NCBI GenBank assembly: GCA_902540265.1
Contig: CACBLW010000010.1
Location: forward strand, 1 to 49,695
Length of the DNA: 49,695 nt
DNA from: an uncultured Alphaproteobacteria bacterium
Lineage (GTDB): Bacteria; Pseudomonadota; Alphaproteobacteria; HIMB59; GCA-002718135
Reading direction: 5' to 3'
The notes under the pieces were generated by a model, which was given only the letters and a program-made list of their open reading frames with translations, was not told where the DNA came from and did no database searches. The translations under genes were made by a program, and so were the position numbers. This document shows positions 1-7,549 of this stretch, piece by piece (position 1 is the first letter of the stretch; each line of letters starts with the position of its first letter).

Positions 1-1
1 A

Positions 2-67
2 TTATGCAAAAAAGCTGAAAGAGAGACTGTTAAATATTTTCGTTCAAAACCAGTTGATATTAATTAA
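2..67 (+). CDS. C-terminal end of an upstream gene (partial)
   Basis: An open frame enters from the left edge and stops at TAA 65-67, giving a 21-residue charged tail that ends in PVDIN. It lies 20 bases before the ABC ATPase start on the same strand, so it is probably the last gene upstream in the same operon. Too little is present to name a family, and a chance open frame cannot be excluded. Confidence 0.35.
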   Translation, partial: LCKKAERETVKYFRSKPVDIN

Positions 68-87
68 AATATATTTAAAAACATATT

Positions 88-834
88 ATGTCAGATAACT
101 TAGTACTGGAAGCTAAATCAGTTTCAAAATTTTTTGGTACTATTACAGCTCTTCAAAATGTAGATCTTCATTTAAATAAAGGTGAGGTACTAGGTGTCGT
201 CGGTGATAATGGTGCTGGAAAATCTACATTAATGAAAGTTTTATCAGGATTATACAAGCCAAGTGAGGGATCACTTTTTTTTGATAAAGAAAAAGTAAGT
301 TTAAATAGTCCAAGAGACTCTCAAAATTTGGGGTTAGAAATGGTTTATCAAGATTTAGCACTAGCTGGGAATCTTCCTATTGGTGATAATATTTTTTTAG
401 GAAGAGAGCCAACAAGAAAAGTTGGCCCTTTCAATTTTTTGGATCATAAAAAAAGAAAACAGTTAACCGAAGAGCATCTTGCAAAACTAAAAATAAACGT
501 AAAGAGTGCTGATCAAAAGGTTGAAGAATTATCAGGTGGACAAAGACAAGCAGTAGCAATTGCTAGAGCTACAGCTTTTAATGCAAAAATTGTTTTGATG
601 GATGAACCAACAGCTGCACTTGCTGTTAAGGAAGTTGGAAAGGTTCTAGATTTAATTTTAAATCTTAAAAAGTTAGGTGTTAGTGTAATAGTAATTAGCC
701 ATCGAATGGATGATATTTTTACTGTTTGTGATCGCGTAATGGCACTTTTTCAAGGAACAAATTTTGCTGAATCAGAATTAAAAAACACTTCAAGAGACGA
801 AGTAATTGGATGGATCATGGGGAAAAAAGATTAA
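88..834 (+). CDS. Sugar ABC importer ATPase, single-domain FrcA type
   Basis: Cytoplasmic ATPase that powers a ribose/fructose-type (CUT2) sugar importer. Visible motifs are Walker A GDNGAGKST at residues 39-47, Q-loop YQDLAL, signature LSGGQ at 148-152, Walker B IVLMDEPT with D172/E173, and the H-loop histidine at 205. At 248 residues it is a single nucleotide-binding domain like FrcA, not the duplicated RbsA of about 500. Its stop codon overlaps the permease ATG (TAATG), so the two are translationally coupled, and a binding-protein gene follows at 1930. Family call is sure; the transported sugar is not determined. Confidence 0.92.
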   Translation: MSDNLVLEAKSVSKFFGTITALQNVDLHLNKGEVLGVVGDNGAGKSTLMKVLSGLYKPSEGSLFFDKEKVSLNSPRDSQNLGLEMVYQDLALAGNLPIGDNIFLGREPTRKVGPFNFLDHKKRKQLTEEHLAKLKINVKSADQKVEELSGGQRQAVAIARATAFNAKIVLMDEPTAALAVKEVGKVLDLILNLKKLGVSVIVISHRMDDIFTVCDRVMALFQGTNFAESELKNTSRDEVIGWIMGKKD

Positions 835-1841
835 TGGATAAGAGTCAAGAATCTTTATTTGTCAGACTTATTCCTTTTTTTGAAAGGTATGGGATCTTAT
901 TACTTATCCTAATAATGATTGCTGTCTTGCATTTGTTGCAACCTGATGTTTTTTTATCATGGAGAAATGTAACAAACATTTTTAAACAAGTTTCTTGGCA
1001 GTCTATGTTAGCACTTGGTGTCTTCATGGTAATAGTTACTGCAGGTATAGACTTATCTGTAGGCTCAATTATTATGCTATCATTAATGGGACTTGCTATT
1101 GCTTCAAAAGCAGGAATGCCTTGGTACGTGGTTATGTTAGTTGCACCAGCAATCGGATTTTTGTGTGGTATGTTTAATGGTATTGGCATTACCTTACTTC
1201 GAATGCCTCATCCATTTATTATGACGTTAGGAACGCTGTACATATTTAGAGGAATTGGAAACCTTATTTCCGGAGGAGTGCCAATAACAGGTTTTGCTGA
1301 ACAGATAAGAGTTATTGGAAATGGTAAAATTAAACTGGATGCATTTTTTGGAGAAGGGGCAAGAGAGTATATTCCCACAAGTTTAATTTTAATGATTGTT
1401 ATATTCTTTATTTTTTGGGTTTTTTTAAATCATACACGAATAGGTAAATGGATTTATGCGATTGGAGGCAACCCTGGAGCAGCAAGAGCAGCAGGTATTA
1501 ATGTAGACCGAATTTTAATCGTAGTTTACACCCTTTGCGGTTTCTTGGCTGGTATTGGAGGTTTAATTTTAGCTGGAAGAACGAATTCTGCTTATCCAAA
1601 TGCTGGTTTACAATCTGAACTAGATGCAATTGCAGCAGTCATTATAGGTGGAGCAAGCTTTTTTGGAGGCAGAGGAACCGTTTTAGGTGTATTTGCTGGA
1701 GTTATGATAATGGGTATACTCCGAAATGGTCTAAATTTAATGAATGTTAGTGTTTTCTGGCAACAAGTTCTTATTGGGTCAATTATTATTTTGGCTGTTT
1801 ATATCGATGTACTTAGAAGACAACTTGCGACCAGAACATAA
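834..1841 (+). CDS. Sugar ABC importer permease, RbsC/FrcC family
   Basis: Inner-membrane permease of a CUT2 sugar importer, about 335 residues with many hydrophobic segments. Family hallmarks are the early stretch GIDLSVGSI, the mid-protein GNPGAARAAGI cytoplasmic loop, and the late AAVIIGGASFFGGRGT segment. An in-frame ATG exists at 810, but the ATG at 834 overlaps the ATPase stop as TAATG, the coupling style used elsewhere in this window, so 834 is preferred. The partners are the ATPase at 88 and the binding protein at 1930. Confidence 0.92.
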   Translation: MDKSQESLFVRLIPFFERYGILLLILIMIAVLHLLQPDVFLSWRNVTNIFKQVSWQSMLALGVFMVIVTAGIDLSVGSIIMLSLMGLAIASKAGMPWYVVMLVAPAIGFLCGMFNGIGITLLRMPHPFIMTLGTLYIFRGIGNLISGGVPITGFAEQIRVIGNGKIKLDAFFGEGAREYIPTSLILMIVIFFIFWVFLNHTRIGKWIYAIGGNPGAARAAGINVDRILIVVYTLCGFLAGIGGLILAGRTNSAYPNAGLQSELDAIAAVIIGGASFFGGRGTVLGVFAGVMIMGILRNGLNLMNVSVFWQQVLIGSIIILAVYIDVLRRQLATRT

Positions 1842-1929
1842 TATTAAAAAATAATCACTTTCTGACAAACAGTCACTTGATTAGAATTTCATTTTTCATT
1901 ATTGGTTAAGAAAAATTTAAGGAGGAAAA

Positions 1930-2847
1930 ATGAAATTTTTTATTTCTTTAATTACTACTTCTTTATTGTTTTTTTCAGGCAGTCTTCTTGCAGGATCGCA
2001 TGCTAAAACAATAATGCTAAGTACTAAAGGACCAGGTGCTGGAAATCCATTTTGGGCTTCAGTTGAAGCTGGTGCAAAAGACGCTGCTGAAGAATTAGGT
2101 GTAAACCTAATTATCCTTTCACCACCGCAAGAGAGTGATGTTATGGCTCAGGTAGCTCAAATTGAAGACCAAATTGCTAAAGGCGTTGACGGTATTGCGA
2201 TCGCACCAACTGACCCTAACGCAGTTGCACCAATTCTTGATGATGCAATGGCTTCAGGTGTTCCAGTTGTTTACATTGATACTAACGGAATTAATGAAGG
2301 TGTAACTTTCATTGGTACAAACAATATCAATGGTGCTGCTTTAGCTGCTCAATACATTTGTGATAATGTTCCAAGTGGTTCTGATGTTGCAATTCTTCAA
2401 GGAATGATAACGCAAACTACTGGTCAGCACAGAGCAGAAGGATCTCACAAAGGTCTTGAAGCATGTGGTATGAACATCGTTGCTGAACTTCCAGCTAATT
2501 GGGATACTGCACAAGGTATGTCAGTAACTGAAGACATCTTAACTGGTAACCCTAATCTAAAAGCAATCTTTGCTTCTAATGATAATATGGGTCTAGGCGC
2601 TATCCAAGCATTAAAAAATGCTGATATGCTAGATGATGTTGTGGTCGTTGGATTTGATGCAAATCCAGATGCTGCTGCAAGTGTAATGGCTGGTGAAATG
2701 TCAGCTACTATTGCTCAATTCTCATATAACATGGGATACATGGGTGTAGAAAATGCACTTAAACTAGCTAATGGTGAAAGCATTCCAGATAACATTGATA
2801 CTGGAACTGTATTGGTAACAAAAGAAAATGCTGCTGACTTTATGTAA
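1930..2847 (+). CDS. Periplasmic sugar-binding protein, RbsB family
   Basis: Periplasmic receptor of the importer encoded just upstream. It starts with a signal peptide (hydrophobic core after MKFF, likely cleaved near the SHA at residues 23-25), followed by a type-1 periplasmic-binding fold: GNPFWASVEAG near the N-terminus, QIAKGVDGIAIAPTDP, and VVVGFDANP in the C-terminal lobe. The closest overall resemblance is to ribose-binding proteins. A strong AGGAGG site lies just before the ATG, and an intrinsic terminator follows at 2870. The 88 bases before the gene may carry its own promoter. Codons look richer in GCT/GGT/AAC than the neighbours, as expected for an abundant protein. Confidence 0.9.
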   Translation: MKFFISLITTSLLFFSGSLLAGSHAKTIMLSTKGPGAGNPFWASVEAGAKDAAEELGVNLIILSPPQESDVMAQVAQIEDQIAKGVDGIAIAPTDPNAVAPILDDAMASGVPVVYIDTNGINEGVTFIGTNNINGAALAAQYICDNVPSGSDVAILQGMITQTTGQHRAEGSHKGLEACGMNIVAELPANWDTAQGMSVTEDILTGNPNLKAIFASNDNMGLGAIQALKNADMLDDVVVVGFDANPDAAASVMAGEMSATIAQFSYNMGYMGVENALKLANGESIPDNIDTGTVLVTKENAADFM

Positions 2848-2869
2848 GTCATAAAGACTATATAATTTA

Positions 2870-2897
2870 AAAAGGCCGCAATTTGCGGCCTTTTTTT
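2870..2897 (+). terminator. Intrinsic terminator after the first sugar-binding protein gene
   Basis: GGCCGCA (2874-2880) and TGCGGCC (2884-2890) form a 7-bp GC-rich stem with a 3-base loop, followed by seven T residues (2891-2897). It lies 22 bases after the stop codon and ends the first importer operon. Confidence 0.9.
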
Positions 2898-2962
2898 GTT
2901 AAAATATAACATTTACATATTAAATTAATTCCTTAAATTGAAATTATTATTTAGGAGGAAAT

Positions 2963-3916
2963 ATGAAACAATTTATTTTAATTATAGCTTCGGCTGTAAG
3001 TTTATTAATTTTTTCTTTTTCAGCACATGCACTTAAAGTAGGTGCTCTATATCTTGATACTGCCGGTTTTTTTGGTGAGATTAAATATGGTATAGAAAAA
3101 GCTGGGGAAGAAGAAGGTATCGAGCTAACAGGTGCGAATTCTCAAAGTGATGTGGCAAGGGAAGCTGAATTTATCGATACACTTTTAGCAACTGGCGTAG
3201 ATGTTGTAATAATGTCACCAGTTTCAACTGATTCTTCCGTTGCAGCTGTTGAAAGACTTGCAGAAGCAGGTGTTCCAGTTGTGTGTTACAATACATGTTT
3301 AAATGATGAAGATGCTAAAAGACTCGCTTATGCACTTGTTACTACAAGTCAGAGAGAGTTAGGTTATCCAGTTGGTGTTATTGCTGGAAATTGGGCAATC
3401 AAAGCTGGTATTGATTTAAAAATTGGTATTCATAATTGTAACAGATATGAAGCTTGTCAGGAAAGAGAAGATGGTTTTATAGATGGACTAAAATCTACAG
3501 GTGTAAATTTTGAAGTTATCAATAACCAAGAAGCCTTTGCAAATGATGTTGCAACTCAAGTTGGTACAGACATGCTTATTGCAAACCCTGAAATTAACCT
3601 AATGTATGCTGCTAATGAAGGTGGAACAATTGGTGCTGTTAATGCTGTTCTAGCAGCAGGACAAATTGGTCAAACATACGTAATGGGAACTGATGCAACT
3701 GCAGAATTAATGAATTTTGTAAGTGATGGAGAAATTCTATTAGCTGTTAATTCACAATTCCCAAGAGATATGGGAGCAGGTGCAATGAGAGCTGCACTAA
3801 AAGCAGTTAAAGGTGAGGCAATTGACGAATATGTTCAATTAACACCTACTAAAGTATTTACTTCTATAGACAAAATAGCCATTGATACATGGTTATCTGA
3901 AAGAGGATACGACTAA
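2963..3916 (+). CDS. Periplasmic sugar-binding protein of the second importer
   Basis: Type-1 periplasmic-binding protein of 317 residues. The signal peptide has a long hydrophobic core and likely ends at SAHA (residue 23). Core motifs include DVAREAEFIDTLLATGVDVVIMSPV and a late TYVMGTDATAE segment. Four cysteines in two pairs (VCYNTCLND and HNCNRYEACQ) are unusual in these receptors and could form periplasmic disulfides; that is inference. AGGAGG lies just before the ATG. A terminator follows at 3929, directly against the start of the permease gene. The ligand is not determinable by eye. Confidence 0.87.
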   Translation: MKQFILIIASAVSLLIFSFSAHALKVGALYLDTAGFFGEIKYGIEKAGEEEGIELTGANSQSDVAREAEFIDTLLATGVDVVIMSPVSTDSSVAAVERLAEAGVPVVCYNTCLNDEDAKRLAYALVTTSQRELGYPVGVIAGNWAIKAGIDLKIGIHNCNRYEACQEREDGFIDGLKSTGVNFEVINNQEAFANDVATQVGTDMLIANPEINLMYAANEGGTIGAVNAVLAAGQIGQTYVMGTDATAELMNFVSDGEILLAVNSQFPRDMGAGAMRAALKAVKGEAIDEYVQLTPTKVFTSIDKIAIDTWLSERGYD

Positions 3917-3926
3917 TTATTCTTTA

Positions 3927-3956
3927 AAGGGGTATTTAAAGATACCCCTTTTTTTT
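3927..3956 (+). terminator. Intergenic terminator between binding-protein and permease genes (second importer)
   Basis: GGGGTAT (3929-3935) pairs with ATACCCC (3942-3948) around the loop TTAAAG, followed by eight T residues (3949-3956). The permease ATG begins at 3957, directly after the T tract, so the permease and ATPase would be expressed only by read-through. This is a common way to make binding protein in excess of membrane components. Confidence 0.85.
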
Positions 3957-4949
3957 ATGACAGAACAGACTCTAGAAAAAACTAAAAAGAGAATTAAAAT
4001 CAGTAATCTACATGAGATAGGATTGCTTATAGCGTTAATTATAGTCTTACTTTTATTTTCTTTAACTACTGAAAACTTTTTTACACAAAGGAATTTTACA
4101 AGTATTTTGAGAAGTGCCTCTTATGTTGGTTTAATTGCTTTTCCAATGACTTTTGTCCTTATTACCAGAGAAATAGATATTAGTGTTGGACCGTCAGTTG
4201 CTTGGTCAGGTTTACTTTTTGTAATTTTAATTAAGTGGTACGACTTTGGTTATCTAACTTCAGCTGTTATAGTAATTTTATGGGGCACCTTACTAGGGTA
4301 TTTTATAGGAGTAGCTAGAACAAAATTATTCATTCCTACATTTATTACAACTTTAGCACTTTGGAGTGCGTTAAGAGGTTATTCTCTTTTTGTTACCGAA
4401 GGTCGGCCTATAGCAATAAGTAATAAGGAGTTTAGATATTTTTTTGGAGGAGATATTTTAGGTTTACCAACAGTTACATGGATAATGCTTGGAGCTTTTC
4501 TTATTTTTTGGTTTGCAAGCAAGTATACTGTTACCGGAACAAACTTCTATGCAGTGGGTGGTAATCCTAAAGCAGCAAGAAATATTGGTATTAATGTTGA
4601 TAGAGTAAAGATTTTAGCATTAATAGGAACTAGTCTTTTTTCTGCTATTGTTGGTATATTATTTGTAGCTAGAGTTTCGTCTGGAAACGCAAATTTAGCT
4701 GATGGCATGGAATTTGATGTTATAGCCGCAGTTGTTGTTGGAGGAACAGCACTTGCAGGTGCTGTAGGAACTATGACTGGTACACTTCTAGGATGTGTTT
4801 TTATAGCAATGATTAGCAATGGATTAATACATTGGGGTATAGATCCTGATTTGAATAGAGTAGTAAAAGGAATAATTATTTTTTTAGCCGTTGTAATTAA
4901 TTCAAATTTTACATTTAAATCAAATTCAGGTGGACCAAAAGAGGACTAA
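3957..4949 (+). CDS. Sugar ABC importer permease, RbsC family (second importer)
   Basis: Inner-membrane permease of about 330 residues with roughly 8-10 hydrophobic segments. Hallmarks are REIDISVGPSVAW, the conserved loop GGNPKAARNIGINVDR and AAVVVGGTALAG. A longer in-frame extension would begin at 3882 inside the previous gene and across the terminator hairpin, so the ATG at 3957 (MTEQTLEKTK) is the credible start. No Shine-Dalgarno is visible because the T tract abuts the start. Its stop overlaps the ATPase ATG by one base. Confidence 0.9.
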   Translation: MTEQTLEKTKKRIKISNLHEIGLLIALIIVLLLFSLTTENFFTQRNFTSILRSASYVGLIAFPMTFVLITREIDISVGPSVAWSGLLFVILIKWYDFGYLTSAVIVILWGTLLGYFIGVARTKLFIPTFITTLALWSALRGYSLFVTEGRPIAISNKEFRYFFGGDILGLPTVTWIMLGAFLIFWFASKYTVTGTNFYAVGGNPKAARNIGINVDRVKILALIGTSLFSAIVGILFVARVSSGNANLADGMEFDVIAAVVVGGTALAGAVGTMTGTLLGCVFIAMISNGLIHWGIDPDLNRVVKGIIIFLAVVINSNFTFKSNSGGPKED

Positions 4950-5689
4950 TGGAGATTCTAGAATTAAATAAAATATCTAAAAATTTTGGAGCTATAAAGG
5001 CATTGGATAACGTTACACTTTCACTAAGATCAGGTGAAGTTTTAGGATTAATGGGAGACAATGGTGCTGGTAAATCTACTTTAATTAAAATTATAGCAGG
5101 CAATTTTAAACAGTCATCTGGAACAATAAATTTTGAAAATAAAAAAGTTCAATTTTCAAAACCTATGGAAGCGAGAGATAAAGGTATAGAAGTTGTTTAC
5201 CAAGATTTGGCATTATGTGATAATTTAACTGCTGCATCAAATATTTTTCTTACAAGAGAGATTAAGAGAAATTTTGGAATATTAAAAATAATTAATTTTT
5301 CAGAGATGTTCAAAAGAGCTAAAGATATTTTCAAAGAACTTAAATCTGAAACTTTACCAGATGAGGAAGTGAAAATGATGTCTGGTGGACAAAGACAAGC
5401 AGTTGCTATTGGTAGAACAAAATTATCAGCAGCTAAAGTTGTATTATTAGATGAGCCTACTGCAGCAATTAGCGTAAGACAGGTTGCAGAAGTTCTTGAG
5501 TTAATTAAGCAGCTTAAAAATCAAGGTATTGCGGTTGTAATTATTAGTCATAGAATGCCAGATGTATTCGCTGTAAGCGATAGAATAGCTGTACTTAGAA
5601 GAGGTCAGTTAGTAGCTAATAAACTAGCGAAAGAAAGTTCACCTGAAGAAGTTACAGCTTTAATAACCGGTGCTATTGAAAAAGCTTGA
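4949..5689 (+). CDS. Sugar ABC importer ATPase, FrcA type (second importer)
   Basis: Single-domain sugar importer ATPase of 246 residues. Walker A GDNGAGKST is at 36-44, with Q-loop YQDLAL, signature MSGGQRQAVAIGR, Walker B VVLLDEPTAAI and H-loop SHRMPD. It is clearly related to the first importer's ATPase but not identical. It is coupled to the permease by a TAATG overlap. The first desaturase-like gene begins 21 bases after its stop on the same strand, suggesting co-transcription of uptake and oxidation functions. Confidence 0.92.
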   Translation: MEILELNKISKNFGAIKALDNVTLSLRSGEVLGLMGDNGAGKSTLIKIIAGNFKQSSGTINFENKKVQFSKPMEARDKGIEVVYQDLALCDNLTAASNIFLTREIKRNFGILKIINFSEMFKRAKDIFKELKSETLPDEEVKMMSGGQRQAVAIGRTKLSAAKVVLLDEPTAAISVRQVAEVLELIKQLKNQGIAVVIISHRMPDVFAVSDRIAVLRRGQLVANKLAKESSPEEVTALITGAIEKA

Positions 5690-5710
5690 TTATAGAATTA
5701 TTTTAAAACT

Positions 5711-6682
5711 ATGCATGTAGATGATACTTGGTTTAAACCTGAATTAAATAAAAAATTATTAAAAGATCTTTCAAAAAAGAGTGATTGGGAAGGTTTAAAA
5801 CATTTTGGGATTTATTTCTTTTTTTTATTCCTCTTTGGTTTTTGTATTTATTTAACATGGGGAAGCCTATTAGCTATACTTCCTCTCATTTGTTACAGTA
5901 CTATATGGGCCTACAGTCCATCTAACTGGCACGAAACACTCCATAGAACAGCATTCAAAAGTAAATTATTAAATGATATTTTCTATTATTTAAGCTCATT
6001 TATGGCAAATATGGAACCAGTGAGATGGAGATGGAGTCATACCTTTCATCACAGCCATACTCTTCAAACGCATGGTGATTATGACCACGAAATACAATTG
6101 ACAAGACCAACAGATTTAATTCATTTCTTTTGTCAATTTATTCCTTTTGGACAACTAATCTATCCGCATAAAACTCTTCAGTTCGAAATACTAAAACACT
6201 CAATGGGTTACTTAACAGATGTAGTAAAACAGAATGCTCCAGAAAAAGAAAAATCAATTATAATTAGAAATTCAAGATTCTTTGTTTTGTTGTGGTTATT
6301 AATTATTTCAATTTCGATATATTATAATTCTTGGTTACCAATTTTTTTATTCCTAGTTCCAAATTATTTAGGAGCTCCTCTAAACCAAATTGTCAACATA
6401 ACACAACATTTGGGTGTGCCATTTGATGTTAAAGATCATCGATTAACAACTCATAATATAAAATTAAATCCTATCTTTAGTTTTTTATATTATCATATGG
6501 AATATCATCTTGAGCACCATCTATTTCCAACCGTGCCATCTTATAACCTTCCTAAATTACACAACCTCATCAAAGATCAAATACCTAAACCCCATCCTTC
6601 ATTATTTTCATTTTGGAAATCAGTTCTTCCATCTGTTATTAAACAAGCTTACAATTCAAAGCATACATACAAAATGTATTAA
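5711..6682 (+). CDS. Membrane di-iron fatty-acid-desaturase-like protein (paralogue 1)
   Basis: Integral membrane oxygenase-superfamily protein of 323 residues. The three histidine boxes that bind the di-iron centre are intact: HETLH at 74-78, HTFHH at 110-114, and HLEHH at 266-270, with an additional TQH at 231-233. Several hydrophobic segments flank them. Known members desaturate or hydroxylate acyl chains, carotenoids or alkyl groups. Its position behind a sugar ABC ATPase, and two paralogues nearby (7550, 13609), make ordinary lipid desaturation only one option. All three share a short N-terminal W-x-x-P-x-x-x-x-K-x-LK motif. The last four bases overlap the convergent PanB-like gene. Confidence 0.85.
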   Translation: MHVDDTWFKPELNKKLLKDLSKKSDWEGLKHFGIYFFFLFLFGFCIYLTWGSLLAILPLICYSTIWAYSPSNWHETLHRTAFKSKLLNDIFYYLSSFMANMEPVRWRWSHTFHHSHTLQTHGDYDHEIQLTRPTDLIHFFCQFIPFGQLIYPHKTLQFEILKHSMGYLTDVVKQNAPEKEKSIIIRNSRFFVLLWLLIISISIYYNSWLPIFLFLVPNYLGAPLNQIVNITQHLGVPFDVKDHRLTTHNIKLNPIFSFLYYHMEYHLEHHLFPTVPSYNLPKLHNLIKDQIPKPHPSLFSFWKSVLPSVIKQAYNSKHTYKMY

Positions 6683-7503
6683 TATTTATCAGATAATTTC
6701 AAAAAACTTTCGTATTCTTTATCTTCAATTCCAACAGTGATCTTAGGATCATCAAACTTTTTATCTTCAGTGTCTTTAATAAACTCCTTATAAGCATTTA
6801 CTCTTTCAACATGAAGTTTATCGAATTCTTTTTTAAAGTTTCTATAGATTTTTGAATGTCTTGGTACGTGGCCTGTATTGTATCCAAGAATATCTTGAGA
6901 AAATAAATATTGGCCATCACAACCAGAACCACTGCCCATTGAAATTGTTAATAACTTTACTTTTTTTGTAATTATTTCAGCTACTTTTGGCGGAACAACT
7001 TCAACCTCTAGACCTATTGCTCCTGCATCATCAAGTTCTAAAGCATGTTCTAATACTTCTATTGCTTCTTTAGCATTTTTACCAATAGCTCTAAAACCAC
7101 CAATCCAATTTACATGACCTGGAATCAAACCAACATGACTAATTACTGGAACTTTTTCTTTTCTCAAACTTTTAATAATACTTGAGCTATTATTTGTATA
7201 AAATGAATCACAACCAATTGATAACAATTTGTAAGCCGCTCTCACTGCTTCATCAGCAGTTGCGTATGATTTTTCAGGTGCAGCACTCATCAGGTGTGTA
7301 TTAGGTGCCGCATCTCTTATTCTTTTCACATCATTTAATTTTCCAAAAATTCCATGGTGCGGCATATCATACGCTGTACATATCATATCAATCCCAGCCT
7401 CTTCTGCTGCTATTGCCTCTTCTACATTATTTACGTATACCTCATGAATTTGTCTGACACCCTTAAGCTTTAATAGGTCATATACTGTTAGTTTTTTTTT
7501 CAT
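6679..7503 (-). CDS. PanB-like (ketopantoate hydroxymethyltransferase family) protein, divergent
   Basis: The 274-residue protein aligns by eye with PanB over most of its length: GLIPGHVNWIGGFRAIGK matches the PanB HxGLTPQ...GG segment, EVEVVPP matches the region of the catalytic glutamate, and GSGSGCDGQYLFSQDILG matches the IGIGAG...DGQ...D motif. The metal and substrate residues of genuine PanB (motifs GDSLGM, DLPF and KIEGG) are replaced here by CTAYDMP, SAAPEKS and YTNNS. It therefore probably does not make ketopantoate and may be an aldolase-like relative with another substrate. It is transcribed opposite to the second desaturase gene from a 46-base AT-only gap. Confidence 0.7.
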   Translation of the reverse strand: MKKKLTVYDLLKLKGVRQIHEVYVNNVEEAIAAEEAGIDMICTAYDMPHHGIFGKLNDVKRIRDAAPNTHLMSAAPEKSYATADEAVRAAYKLLSIGCDSFYTNNSSSIIKSLRKEKVPVISHVGLIPGHVNWIGGFRAIGKNAKEAIEVLEHALELDDAGAIGLEVEVVPPKVAEIITKKVKLLTISMGSGSGCDGQYLFSQDILGYNTGHVPRHSKIYRNFKKEFDKLHVERVNAYKEFIKDTEDKKFDDPKITVGIEDKEYESFLKLSDKY

Positions 7504-7549
7504 AAATCTTGTTTATTTTTTTTTTATAAAAATTATATATATTAAATAT
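7504..7549. promoter_or_regulatory. Divergent promoter region between PanB-like gene and desaturase paralogue 2
   Basis: The 46-base gap between two divergent start codons is almost pure A/T. On the plus strand TTGTTT is followed about 17 bases later by ATTATA/TTATAT-like elements. The plus-strand transcript would be leaderless or nearly so. This is a weak, composition-limited prediction. Confidence 0.3.

Noticed and set aside
810-833. In-frame ATG at 810 as an earlier start for the first permease
   Set aside because: It lies inside the ATPase gene. The ATG at 834 gives the TAATG coupling seen at many other junctions and a normal permease N-terminus.
995-1177. Open frame overlapping the first permease in another frame, and similar shadows elsewhere (for example 10543-10785 minus, 36885-37109 minus)
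   Set aside because: They lie wholly inside well-supported genes in another frame, encode low-complexity sequence and have no ribosome site.
3882-3956. In-frame extension of the second permease back to 3882
   Set aside because: It would translate through the end of the receptor gene and the terminator hairpin; ATG 3957 gives a typical start.
7504-7530. Long T tract in the panB-like/desaturase gap as a terminator
   Set aside because: There is no GC stem before it and it lies between divergent starts; it is AT-rich promoter sequence.
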